A DNA stretch of 5,317 nucleotides from an uncultured Collinsella sp. (GTDB lineage Bacteria; Actinomycetota; Coriobacteriia; Coriobacteriales; Coriobacteriaceae): positions 1 through 5,317 of the forward strand of contig CAJMBB010000136.1 in the NCBI GenBank assembly GCA_905211615.1, given 5' to 3'. Both the position numbers and the translations under genes were made by a program. Below the pieces are notes generated by a model. The model searched no databases and was not told where the DNA came from. It was given only the letters and a program-made list of their open reading frames with translations. How positions within the stretch are numbered: the first letter of the stretch is position 1; each line of letters begins with the position of its first letter. Below, one piece after another: positions 1 to 4,847 of this stretch.

Positions 1-201
1 AGAGAACGCTCCCGCAAACTGCCTCTTGACAACTTATAGGAGCGTCGGTTTTGTTGTGGTGTGCATTTTCGGTCAAGCTTTTCGTCAAGTGTTTGGTCAG
101 CATCTGGTTTGCAGCCGGAGGCCTATTTTGCCCGCGCTGGTCGTGGCTGCCCACCCTCCTCGTAAGCTCAAATTGAGGTCCATCAGTTTGAGGAGGATGC
201 C
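1..201. other. Upstream region, no supported gene
   Basis: No gene can be supported here. Reading from base 1 on the plus strand gives 12 codons ending ...KLPLDNL and a TAG at 37-39, which could be the tail of an upstream gene but is too short to judge. An inverted repeat ACGCTCC (6-12) / GGAGCGT (39-45) followed by CGGTTTTGTTG could be a weak terminator, though its 26-nt loop is long. Another plus frame stays open from base 2 to a TGA at 203-205, but its arginine- and proline-rich composition looks non-coding. The promoter of the following gene should lie here. A TTGACA at 26-31 has no good -10 partner, so I do not call it. Confidence 0.4.
155..196 (+). promoter_or_regulatory. Possible leader hairpin masking a ribosome-binding site
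   Basis: CCTCCTC at 155-161 is the exact reverse complement of GAGGAGG at 190-196, which holds the Shine-Dalgarno site of the gene starting at 202. Between them, CTCAATTGAG-like sequence (167-177) can form a small inner hairpin. A competing pairing, CTCAAA (167-172) with TTTGAG (187-192), would also cover the site. If transcription starts upstream of 155, the mRNA could hide its own ribosome-binding site. That the pairing exists is seen directly; that it regulates is inference. Confidence 0.35.
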
Positions 202-909
202 ATGACTGACCAAGTTTTTGACCGAGCGCAGCTGGCCGAAGCCGTCGGCAACGATATTGCCGACATGGCTCACTTTTGGATGCTGCGGAAGTTTCAATTC
301 CTGGAGCCGGCGCGCGAGCAGTTCGAGATCATCGTCGATCCGTGGCTCAGCTATTGCACAGAACCTTCGCAAAACGAAATCATGGCTTACAACATGGCAT
401 TTACCGATTGGCTGCTCTTTGAGCGCCCCTATCGCCATGACAAGACGCTGTTCGAGCTATATGTTGACGAGCCGCCGGCATCGCTTTCGCCTGCCTCGCT
501 CAAGCGGCTCGAGCAGGTACGCGACACGCAGTATTTCTCGCGCTTTGGCATTTTGGACAAGGATCCTGCGAACGGCATGGTTGCGCTGAAGGATACGCGC
601 ACCGACCGTCGCTTTGATGTCTACGACCCGCATATCGTGCAAAAGGAGCATTGGAACGACGGCGCGATTGCGGTGCGCCTCGCCTGCGTCGACGATGTCT
701 GGCTTACGGCGGGACAGCTCTACCTGTATGACATCGCGCGGCTGAGCGATACGGCGGTCGACGGGCCGGGCGCGGTGCATCCGGAGGACCTGCAGGACGG
801 CTTTGACACCTCGTGCATCAGCTTCTTTTTGCGCCTGGTCCGCGACATCATGGGCGCCCAGGGGCGCTACGTGAAGTCGCTCAACATCTACGAGCAGGAG
901 TGGGAGTAG
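202..909 (+). CDS. Hypothetical protein, 235 residues
   Basis: I do not recognise this family. The start is well set: ATG follows AGGAGG (191-196) by 5 nt. The product has no signal peptide and no membrane segment, so it is probably cytoplasmic. It is acidic and rich in aromatic residues. The N-terminal half looks helical (AQLAEAVGNDIADMAHFWML, then a WLLFERPYRHDK stretch). The second half looks like a beta-rich domain with short repeating strand signatures (FSRFGILDKD, MVALKDT, RFDVYDP, AIAVRLACVD, VWLTAGQLYLYD), followed by a helical tail. No catalytic motif or cysteine pair is visible. It appears to be transcribed alone: the next gene is about 195 bp away across a two-hairpin repeat unit. 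Coding is supported by the strong ribosome-binding site and GC-rich third positions. The long minus-strand frame beneath it (457-1044) is a shadow. Confidence 0.85.
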   Translation: MTDQVFDRAQLAEAVGNDIADMAHFWMLRKFQFLEPAREQFEIIVDPWLSYCTEPSQNEIMAYNMAFTDWLLFERPYRHDKTLFELYVDEPPASLSPASLKRLEQVRDTQYFSRFGILDKDPANGMVALKDTRTDRRFDVYDPHIVQKEHWNDGAIAVRLACVDDVWLTAGQLYLYDIARLSDTAVDGPGAVHPEDLQDGFDTSCISFFLRLVRDIMGAQGRYVKSLNIYEQEWE

Positions 910-936
910 GGGATGTGGCTGGTGTCGCCCTGCTGT

Positions 937-942
937 CCCTGA
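937..942. repeat. Left copy of CCCTGA, possible target-site duplication
   Basis: The hexamer CCCTGA lies 4 nt (CTTT) outside the first hairpin arm at 947. An identical hexamer lies 4 nt outside the last arm on the other side of the nuclease gene (2332-2337). Identity stops at exactly 6 bp in both directions. A duplicated target site is the simplest explanation, but a chance match of this length cannot be excluded. Confidence 0.4.
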
Positions 943-946
943 CTTT

Positions 947-1084
947 GTCTCAATCTGTAACGTTTGGCGGCTGTTTAGGCCCGTAACTGTTACAGATTGA
1001 GACGGAAGGTTTGGCGGCTGTCGAAAGATCTTGTTCTGTAACAACTAGAGGCTCAAAGACTGTCTTCCTGTTACAGATCAAGAC
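947..1084 (+). repeat. Two-hairpin repeat unit A (upstream of nuclease gene)
   Basis: Hairpin 1: GTCTCAATCTGTAAC (947-961) pairs perfectly with GTTACAGATTGAGAC (989-1003) across a 27-nt loop. A 24-nt spacer follows (1004-1027). Hairpin 2: 1028-1042 pairs with GTTACAGATCAAGAC (1070-1084), again across 27 nt, with two mismatched stem positions (first and seventh). The unit has exactly the dimensions of unit B (2190-2327) and about 70% identity to it by hand alignment. The arms are nearly identical, loops 17-18 of 27 identical, spacer unrelated. No T-run follows either hairpin, so these are not ordinary terminators. Hairpin 2 ends 10 nt before the ribosome-binding site of the nuclease gene, so it could influence that gene's transcription or translation. 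Confidence 0.9.
962..1021 (+). repeat. 13-bp direct repeat inside unit A
   Basis: GTTTGGCGGCTGT occurs at 962-974, at the start of the first hairpin loop, and again at 1009-1021, in the spacer between the two hairpins. Unit B lacks the second copy. It may mark a local duplication or slippage within unit A, or a duplicated protein-binding site. Confidence 0.7.
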
Positions 1085-1094
1085 ATTTGTCAGC

Positions 1095-1099
1095 GGAGG
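1095..1099 (+). promoter_or_regulatory. Ribosome-binding site that sets the nuclease gene start
   Basis: GGAGG lies 5 nt before GTG at 1105 and 11 nt before ATG at 1111. The neighbouring gene at 202 also uses 5-nt spacing, so GTG 1105 is preferred. A longer reading from TTG 1087 would start 8 nt upstream of this site, next to the hairpin arm, with no ribosome-binding site of its own. Confidence 0.6.
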
Positions 1100-1104
1100 C
1101 AACG

Positions 1105-2181
1105 GTGACGATGGTCCATTTGTCTGACGTGGTGGTGACGAAAGTGTCTAATACCGTTCTCAAACACAAACATGCGACTCGCAACACGTTGGCGCGGAAT
1201 AGGATGCTCGCGCGGCTCACGGAGACGGCCAAGCAAGGTGCGCTGCTCTCAACGCATGACAATACCGAGCTCATGTGGCTGCGACGCCATGTTGGAACCG
1301 ACGATATCGCGGAGCCCGAGCCGTACCTGTTCTGTTTTCAGCATGATTGGGATGCATTGACGCCGGCGGAGCGAGCGTTGAGGACTATCAAAGGGCTTGC
1401 GGAATTTCATCCCGATTGGGCGTTTTGGGGCTATGACGCGGCGCTTTTGTGGGGTTTGGAAGTGCCGAATGATCTGCTCGGGCCGCGTTATCTTGTTAAG
1501 ACAGGTTGTTCGGTGACGTTGAGCAACGGGTGCAGGTTGTTGCGTCCGCAGATGGCGGGCGCGCTCGAGCGTGTCGATGGCGTGCGGGTGACGTCGTTTT
1601 GGCGCACGGTGGAGGATTGCTTGCTGCGTGCGCCGTTCTCCTACGGGTTGGCGATCGCCGATTCTGTATTGCGGGCGAAAGGCGTATCACGCGGGGATTT
1701 GTGCGAGCGCCTCCGCGCCGATTGCGAGGGCAGGCGAGGGTATCGCAGGGCACAGGTGATTGCGTCGTATGCGGACGGGCTGTCCGAAAACGGCGGCGAG
1801 TCTCGGTTCCGAGCGTTCTTTATTGCGTACGGCTTTCCGGTTCCGGAGCTGCAGGTGGAGTTTCGCGATCCGCTCGATTCGAGCCAGGTGTTTCGGGTTG
1901 ATTATTTCTGGAGGCTCGAGGATGGGACATGTGTCATCGGCGAGCTCGACGGGAAGGGAAAGTATACCCTGCAGGATGGTGGGGATCGGGGGTCGGTCGA
2001 CCCATTCGTGGCAGAACGTCAGCGAGAGTCTCATCTGACGATGCTCGGGCACAAGGTGCTTCGGTTTACGTTTGATGAACTCAAGAACCCGGGGAAGCTG
2101 GCTGAAAAGATGAGGCTGGCGGGAATTCAACAGCGGGCCGATCTGGCTGAGGAATGGAGACGCCAGTGGTATGGGCGCTGA
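1105..2181 (+). CDS. AbiEi-like protein with C-terminal DUF559/Vsr-like nuclease domain
   Basis: The 358-residue product appears to have three parts. Residues 1-90 are basic then mixed, with no clear winged helix. Residues about 95-190 resemble the AbiEi core of type IV toxin-antitoxin antitoxins: a HPDWAFWGYDAALLWGL stretch, then DGVRVTSFWRTVEDCLL and LAIADSVLR. Residues about 228-330 look like a DUF559/Vsr-type restriction-endonuclease fold: E232 in GESRFRAF, D266 in FRVDYFW, E280-x-D282 with K284 and K286 after it, then ERQRE (304-308) and a LGHKVLRFTF strand. A D...ExK-like set is the expected metal site, but the third position reads ELD, so activity is uncertain. Known relatives in Actinobacteria are annotated as DUF559 or AbiEi-family proteins. 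No AbiEii nucleotidyltransferase toxin lies beside it. ATG 1111 is the alternative start. Likely roles are DNA cleavage, defence, or DNA-binding regulation. Confidence 0.8.
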   Translation: MTMVHLSDVVVTKVSNTVLKHKHATRNTLARNRMLARLTETAKQGALLSTHDNTELMWLRRHVGTDDIAEPEPYLFCFQHDWDALTPAERALRTIKGLAEFHPDWAFWGYDAALLWGLEVPNDLLGPRYLVKTGCSVTLSNGCRLLRPQMAGALERVDGVRVTSFWRTVEDCLLRAPFSYGLAIADSVLRAKGVSRGDLCERLRADCEGRRGYRRAQVIASYADGLSENGGESRFRAFFIAYGFPVPELQVEFRDPLDSSQVFRVDYFWRLEDGTCVIGELDGKGKYTLQDGGDRGSVDPFVAERQRESHLTMLGHKVLRFTFDELKNPGKLAEKMRLAGIQQRADLAEEWRRQWYGR

Positions 2182-2189
2182 GAGGTTTT

Positions 2190-2327
2190 GTCTCGATCTG
2201 TAACGTTTAGAAGTTGTTTGAGTTCGTAATTGTTACAGATCGAGACAAACCGGTGAAACGTCGACCGAATGTCTCGATCTGTAACATCAAGGGGCCCAAT
2301 AACCCTGTACCTGTTACAGATCGAGAC
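2190..2327 (+). repeat. Two-hairpin repeat unit B (downstream of nuclease gene)
   Basis: Hairpin 3: GTCTCGATCTGTAAC (2190-2204) pairs perfectly with 2232-2246, and the stem extends to 18 bp (2187-2204 / 2232-2249). A 24-nt spacer follows. Hairpin 4: 2271-2285 with 2313-2327, extended to a perfect 20-bp stem (2267-2286 / 2312-2331) with an inner AGGG/CCCT pairing in the loop. Core arm, loop and spacer lengths equal those of unit A, in the same order and orientation. It starts 8 nt after the nuclease gene's stop codon and ends 150 nt before the amidohydrolase start. The stems are better preserved than in unit A. There is no T-run, so a terminator role is doubtful, though such stems could protect mRNA ends. 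Confidence 0.92.
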
Positions 2328-2331
2328 ATTC

Positions 2332-2337
2332 CCCTGA
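2332..2337. repeat. Right copy of CCCTGA, possible target-site duplication
   Basis: This matches the hexamer at 937-942 and sits 4 nt (ATTC) beyond the last hairpin arm, mirroring the 4-nt gap on the left. If this is a duplication, the empty site should read ...GCTGTCCCTGATGTTGC.... Confidence 0.4.
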
Positions 2338-2477
2338 TGTTGCTGGGGTGGGGCTGCAACGTATTCCGTCCCCCCACATCCCCTCTTCCCTCCGTTAACC
2401 GATATGTCCGCAGCAATCCTGCCGCGCTGGATAATAATGGACAAATGTTCAAGTTAATCGTGAGGGAGGAGCTCGAT
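2338..2477 (+). other. Leader region of the amidohydrolase gene
   Basis: This gap should carry the amidohydrolase promoter. GATAAT at 2430-2435 matches the -10 consensus in five of six positions but has no recognisable -35 box. A G-rich run (2345-2353) can pair weakly with a C-rich run (GTGGGG 2348-2353 with CCCCAC 2372-2377). GTTAAC at 2394-2399 is a small palindrome. The Shine-Dalgarno stretch GGGAGGAG (2464-2471) ends 6 nt before ATG 2478 and decides that start over longer in-frame readings. Confidence 0.4.
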
Positions 2478-3848
2478 ATGGCGTCTGCCGATCGTTCCAC
2501 GTTGTTTATCAATGCGACCGTCCTGGATGGTTCGGAGCATATGGAGCCGCAACCCGATATGGCCGTGGCCGTTGAGCGCGGTGTCATCACGTGGATGGGG
2601 CCGAGTGCTGTGGCGCAGGCGCCTGCGGGTGCCGAGGTTATCGACCTGACAGGCGCGTATCTCATGCCAGGCCTCATCAATATGCATGTGCATCTGTGCG
2701 GTTCGGGCAAGCCGGTTTCGGCGGGCGATGCGGGCGCGCTGATGAAGAAGCTCGATAATCCCGTGGGGCGCGCCATCGTGCGCCATATTCTTAAGGGCAG
2801 CGCCCAACAACAACTGGCAAGTGGCGTGACCACGGTGCGCGGCGCGGGCGACCCGCTGTTTGCCGATCTGGCCGTGCGCGATGCTATCGATGCCGGCAAG
2901 TATCAAGGTCCTCGCCTGGTGGCGCCGGGAACGGGTGTCACGGTGCCGGGCGGCCATGGTGCGGGTTTGTTCGCCCAGGTGGCCAACAGTCCCGCCGAGG
3001 CAGCCGAACAGGTGCGCGACCTGTATGCGCGCGGTGCCGACGTCATCAAGCTGTTCGTGACGGGCGGCGTGTTCGACGCTACCGAGGTGGGCGAGCCGGG
3101 CGTGCTGCGCATGCCGGTCGAGGTTGCCGCGGCGGCGTGCAAGGCGGCGCACGAGGTGGGCCTGCCGGTTATGGCCCATGTCGAGAGCACCGAAGGCGTG
3201 AAGGCTGCGCTTGAGGCCGGCGTTGACACGATTGAGCACGGCGCTCCGTTGACACCCGAGATCTTGGAGCTGTACCGTGGCGCCGCGGGCACGCAGCTCG
3301 AGGGGCGTGCTCCGAGTGTGACCTGCACTATCAGCCCGGCGCTGCCGTTTGTATTGCTCGACCCGGAAAAGACCCATTCGACTGACACGCAAAAGAAGAA
3401 CGGCGATATCGTGTGCTCGGGTATTATCGAGAGCGCTCGTGCCGCACTGGAAGCTGGCGTTAAGGTGGGCCTTGGCACGGACTCGAGCTGCCCGTTCGTG
3501 ACGCAGTACGACATGTGGCGTGAGGTGGCCTATTTTGCCAAGTATGTCGGCGTGAGCAACGCCTTCGCGCTGCATACAGCTACGCAAGTCAATGCTGAGC
3601 TGCTGGGGCTGGGCGGCGAGACCGGCACAATTGAGTGCGGCAAGGCTGCCGATATCTTGGTGACGCGCGAGAACCCGCTCGATGACCTGTGCGCTCTGCG
3701 TGAGCCGATGCACGTGATGTGTCGCGGCGATCTGGTGCGCAAGCTCAAGGTGAAGCGCATCCTCGAGGTGGATGCCGAGCTCGACGCGATTATGGCCATG
3801 CCAGCCGAAGCGCTTGCCGAGGAGCTCGCCCGCGATGGCGTAGCATAG
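2478..3848 (+). CDS. Metal-dependent amidohydrolase (carboxylated-lysine type)
   Basis: The 456-residue product is a complete amidohydrolase-superfamily enzyme. Residues 1-60 and the C-terminal part from about 385 form the usual small beta-sandwich (FINATVLDG; GKAADILVTRENPL), around a TIM-barrel. Metal ligands are all visible: HVH (H70, H72) after LMPGLIN, K191 in VIKLFVTGG (the lysine expected to be carboxylated and to bridge two metals), H234 in VMAHVES, H254 in DTIEHGAP, and catalytic D335 in GLGTDSS. The ATQVNAELLGL helix near 370 is also typical. This pattern fits the imidazolonepropionase-like/Xaa-Pro dipeptidase branch. HutI itself lacks the bridging lysine, so the substrate is more likely an acylated amino acid, dipeptide or related amide, but it cannot be read from sequence. 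No signal peptide, so cytoplasmic. It stands alone, with no pathway neighbours. An open frame continues upstream to 2214 through unit B but lacks a ribosome-binding site. Confidence 0.93.
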   Translation: MASADRSTLFINATVLDGSEHMEPQPDMAVAVERGVITWMGPSAVAQAPAGAEVIDLTGAYLMPGLINMHVHLCGSGKPVSAGDAGALMKKLDNPVGRAIVRHILKGSAQQQLASGVTTVRGAGDPLFADLAVRDAIDAGKYQGPRLVAPGTGVTVPGGHGAGLFAQVANSPAEAAEQVRDLYARGADVIKLFVTGGVFDATEVGEPGVLRMPVEVAAAACKAAHEVGLPVMAHVESTEGVKAALEAGVDTIEHGAPLTPEILELYRGAAGTQLEGRAPSVTCTISPALPFVLLDPEKTHSTDTQKKNGDIVCSGIIESARAALEAGVKVGLGTDSSCPFVTQYDMWREVAYFAKYVGVSNAFALHTATQVNAELLGLGGETGTIECGKAADILVTRENPLDDLCALREPMHVMCRGDLVRKLKVKRILEVDAELDAIMAMPAEALAEELARDGVA

Positions 3849-3858
3849 GTGTGAAAAA

Positions 3859-3869
3859 GGGACGGTCCC
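3859..3869. repeat. Short GGGAC-G-GTCCC palindrome
   Basis: Arms GGGAC (3859-3863) and GTCCC (3865-3869) are separated by one base, preceded by AAAAA. The motif sits 10 nt past the amidohydrolase stop and just before the terminator. It resembles the GGGACAGGT...ACCTGTCCC arms of the hairpin at 4470-4516 in its GGGAC core, so it may be a remnant of a dispersed element. Confidence 0.4.
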
Positions 3870-3883
3870 ATTGTCATAATCAA

Positions 3884-3918
3884 AAAAGCCGAGGTCTCAG
3901 CGCGAGGCCTCGGCTTTT
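3884..3918. terminator. Bidirectional rho-independent terminator
   Basis: AAAAGCCGAGG (3884-3894) pairs perfectly with CCTCGGCTTTT (3908-3918) across a 13-nt loop. The plus strand continues TTTTATTTTG, and the minus strand gives a run of Ts after the stem as well. It lies between the convergent amidohydrolase (+) and zinc-ribbon gene (-), so it can end transcription from both. Confidence 0.9.
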
Positions 3919-3940
3919 ATTTTGTCCCATGGTATGGCGG

Positions 3941-4414
3941 CTAGGAGCGCGTCTCCATCTTGGCGTGGCACTTGGGGCAGGTGACGCGGATCTTGCCCTT
4001 GCCCTTGGGGACGGAGAGCATCTGGCCGCAGTTGGGGCACTTGAGGTATGCCGTGGTCTTGCGACCCTTCCACATCTTCTTGGCCGTGCGCTTGGCACGC
4101 TCAAAGTCTTCCTTACTGGTGCCGGCTGCGCGTGAGGTGCTAGCCGCTGCAGCGCCGCCGCCCAAGCTGGCGACGAACTTGCCCAAGCCGGGAACATTGG
4201 CGGTCGTGGCGACAAAGGCCTCGTTCTCCTTGCGACGTGCATCGATATTTTTGGACAGGCCGCGCAGCACGCCAATCACGATTACGGCGATGGCGATCCA
4301 GCTGAGCCACTGGATACGAGCCATCGAACCGATCACGGCGATGATAATGCCTGCGAAGCCCATCACGATGGTGAGTTCGTCAGCGCCATTGCGGCCCTTC
4401 ATAAAGTCATTCAT
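3941..4414 (-). CDS. Small membrane protein with C-terminal zinc ribbon
   Basis: The 157-residue product starts with two likely membrane segments, residues 14-32 (LTIVMGFAGIIIAVIGSMA) and 36-53 (WLSWIAIAVIVIGVLRGL), joined by a tight turn. A low-complexity linker follows (GGGAAAASTSRAAGTS, about 85-100), then a basic stretch (about 104-118) and a zinc ribbon: CPNC at 126-129 and CPKC at 146-149, with 16 residues between the pairs. The four cysteines should bind one zinc. With both termini probably inside, the ribbon would face the cytoplasm and could bind nucleic acid or protein. I know no specific function for this arrangement. ATG 4414 is preferred over the ATG five codons in, because GAAAGG lies 8 nt upstream of it. 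The gene ends at the shared terminator and appears monocistronic. Confidence 0.85.
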   Translation of the reverse strand: MNDFMKGRNGADELTIVMGFAGIIIAVIGSMARIQWLSWIAIAVIVIGVLRGLSKNIDARRKENEAFVATTANVPGLGKFVASLGGGAAAASTSRAAGTSKEDFERAKRTAKKMWKGRKTTAYLKCPNCGQMLSVPKGKGKIRVTCPKCHAKMETRS

Positions 4415-4447
4415 GCAAATTGCCTTTCATTCGATATGCCGCACGCC

Positions 4448-4453
4448 TTTATA
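4448..4453 (-). promoter_or_regulatory. Possible -10 box of the zinc-ribbon gene
   Basis: On the minus strand this reads TATAAA and would place a start site about 27 nt before the ATG at 4414. No good -35 box is seen. The expected position falls in the stem of the hairpin at 4470-4516 (TGTCCC on the minus strand), so the hairpin may overlap the promoter. Confidence 0.3.
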
Positions 4454-4469
4454 CCCGATTTAGAGCAAG

Positions 4470-4516
4470 GGGGACAGGTTAATCTGCACCAATGTGGTGC
4501 AAACGTACCTGTCCCC
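4470..4516. repeat. Two-part hairpin, likely dispersed intergenic repeat
   Basis: The outer stem GGGGACAGGT (4470-4479) pairs perfectly with ACCTGTCCCC (4507-4516). An inner perfect stem, TGCACC (4485-4490) / GGTGCA (4496-4501), closes a 5-nt loop. A symmetric 5x5 internal loop separates the two. It lies 10 nt past the csoR stop and 55 nt before the zinc-ribbon gene start on the minus strand. No T-run follows on the minus strand, so it is not a standard terminator, though it could slow readthrough from the copper genes. Confidence 0.8.
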
Positions 4517-4526
4517 AATGCCCCAA

Positions 4527-4799
4527 TTACTTGGAGAGTTTGTCGACGACGCGTTCGATTTCGGCGAGTTTGGCGGCTTTGAGGTCTTCGTCGCCCGATT
4601 CGATTGCCGAAGTCACGCAGCCCTCGATATGCGCCTTGAGCACGTCGGCGTTAATGCGCGCGAGGAGCGCCTGTGTGGCCATGAGCTGCGTGGAAATATC
4701 GACGCAATAGCGGTCCTCATCGACCATCCGCAAGATGCCGTCGATCTGGCCGCGTGCCGTCTTGAGCATGCGGGTCACCGATTTGTGGTCTGCCATCAT
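4527..4799 (-). CDS. csoR: CsoR-type copper-sensing transcriptional repressor
   Basis: The 90-residue product matches the length and all-helical layout of the CsoR/RcnR family, whose members bind operator DNA as tetramers and let go on binding metal. The Cu(I) ligand set is intact: C32 in RYCVDIS, H57 and C61 in KAHIEGC. The spacing (25, then 4 residues) equals that of the C36-H61-C65 triad of Mycobacterium tuberculosis CsoR. RcnR-type nickel sensors need an additional N-terminal histidine; H5 here (MMADHK) is at a comparable place, but the copper neighbours favour copper. The family signature ARGQIDGILRMVDEDRYC is present. The start is the first of two adjacent ATGs, 6 nt after GAGGA. It is last in the copA-copZ-csoR order, 48 nt after copZ, so it is probably co-transcribed and controls its own operon. 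Its operator is probably outside the window, upstream of copA. Confidence 0.93.
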   Translation of the reverse strand: MMADHKSVTRMLKTARGQIDGILRMVDEDRYCVDISTQLMATQALLARINADVLKAHIEGCVTSAIESGDEDLKAAKLAEIERVVDKLSK

Positions 4800-4847
4800 G
4801 GCGGGTCCTCGTTTCTGGTCGATGGGGTCGAATGTCTCTGGTAGCTG

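Larger units (their letters stand above)
943..2331 (+). mobile_element. Candidate mobile unit: nuclease gene between paired hairpin units
   Basis: This segment contains one gene (1105-2181) bracketed by two 138-bp hairpin units in the same orientation, and is itself bracketed by the direct hexamer CCCTGA. No transposase, integrase or reverse transcriptase is encoded inside. The layout recalls REP sequences bracketing a RAYT transposase gene, or structured-RNA/nuclease pairs such as HEARO with IscB, but the nuclease family and hairpin sequence here match neither. It could be a mobile unit moved by its own nuclease, a passenger moved in trans, or a locus whose hairpins are operators of the AbiEi-like protein. 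The gene also uses more GGG, AGG and CGG codons than the amidohydrolase downstream, which fits separate ancestry. The boundaries are set by the hexamers and are inference. Confidence 0.4.

Noticed and set aside
2..205. Open plus-strand frame ending in a TGA that overlaps ATG 202
   Set aside because: The translational-coupling look is tempting, but the composition is not protein-like and no start or family is visible in the window.
457..1044. Minus-strand open frame opposite the orphan gene
   Set aside because: Arginine-rich shadow of a GC-rich gene, running into the hairpin unit, with no family resemblance.
947..1084. CRISPR array
   Set aside because: The 15-bp repeats alternate in orientation, there are only four per unit, the loops are partly conserved between units, and no cas gene is present.
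1087..1104. TTG 1087 as start of the nuclease gene
   Set aside because: No ribosome-binding site precedes it and it touches the hairpin arm; GGAGG at 1095-1099 points to GTG 1105.
1506..2130. Alternative frames over the nuclease gene on both strands
   Set aside because: They overlap recognisable AbiEi-like and nuclease motifs and are rich in arginine and proline, as expected of shadows.
947..2327. Hairpins as rho-independent terminators
   Set aside because: No T-run follows any of the four stems, and one unit lies just upstream of the gene's ribosome-binding site.
2214..2477. Longer N-terminus of the amidohydrolase
   Set aside because: The extra 88 codons run through hairpin unit B and lack a ribosome-binding site; ATG 2478 has one and gives the normal family length.
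2207..3713. Minus-strand open frames opposite the amidohydrolase
   Set aside because: The plus strand encodes an unmistakable enzyme with all ligands; the opposite frames have atypical histidine-, arginine- and serine-rich composition.
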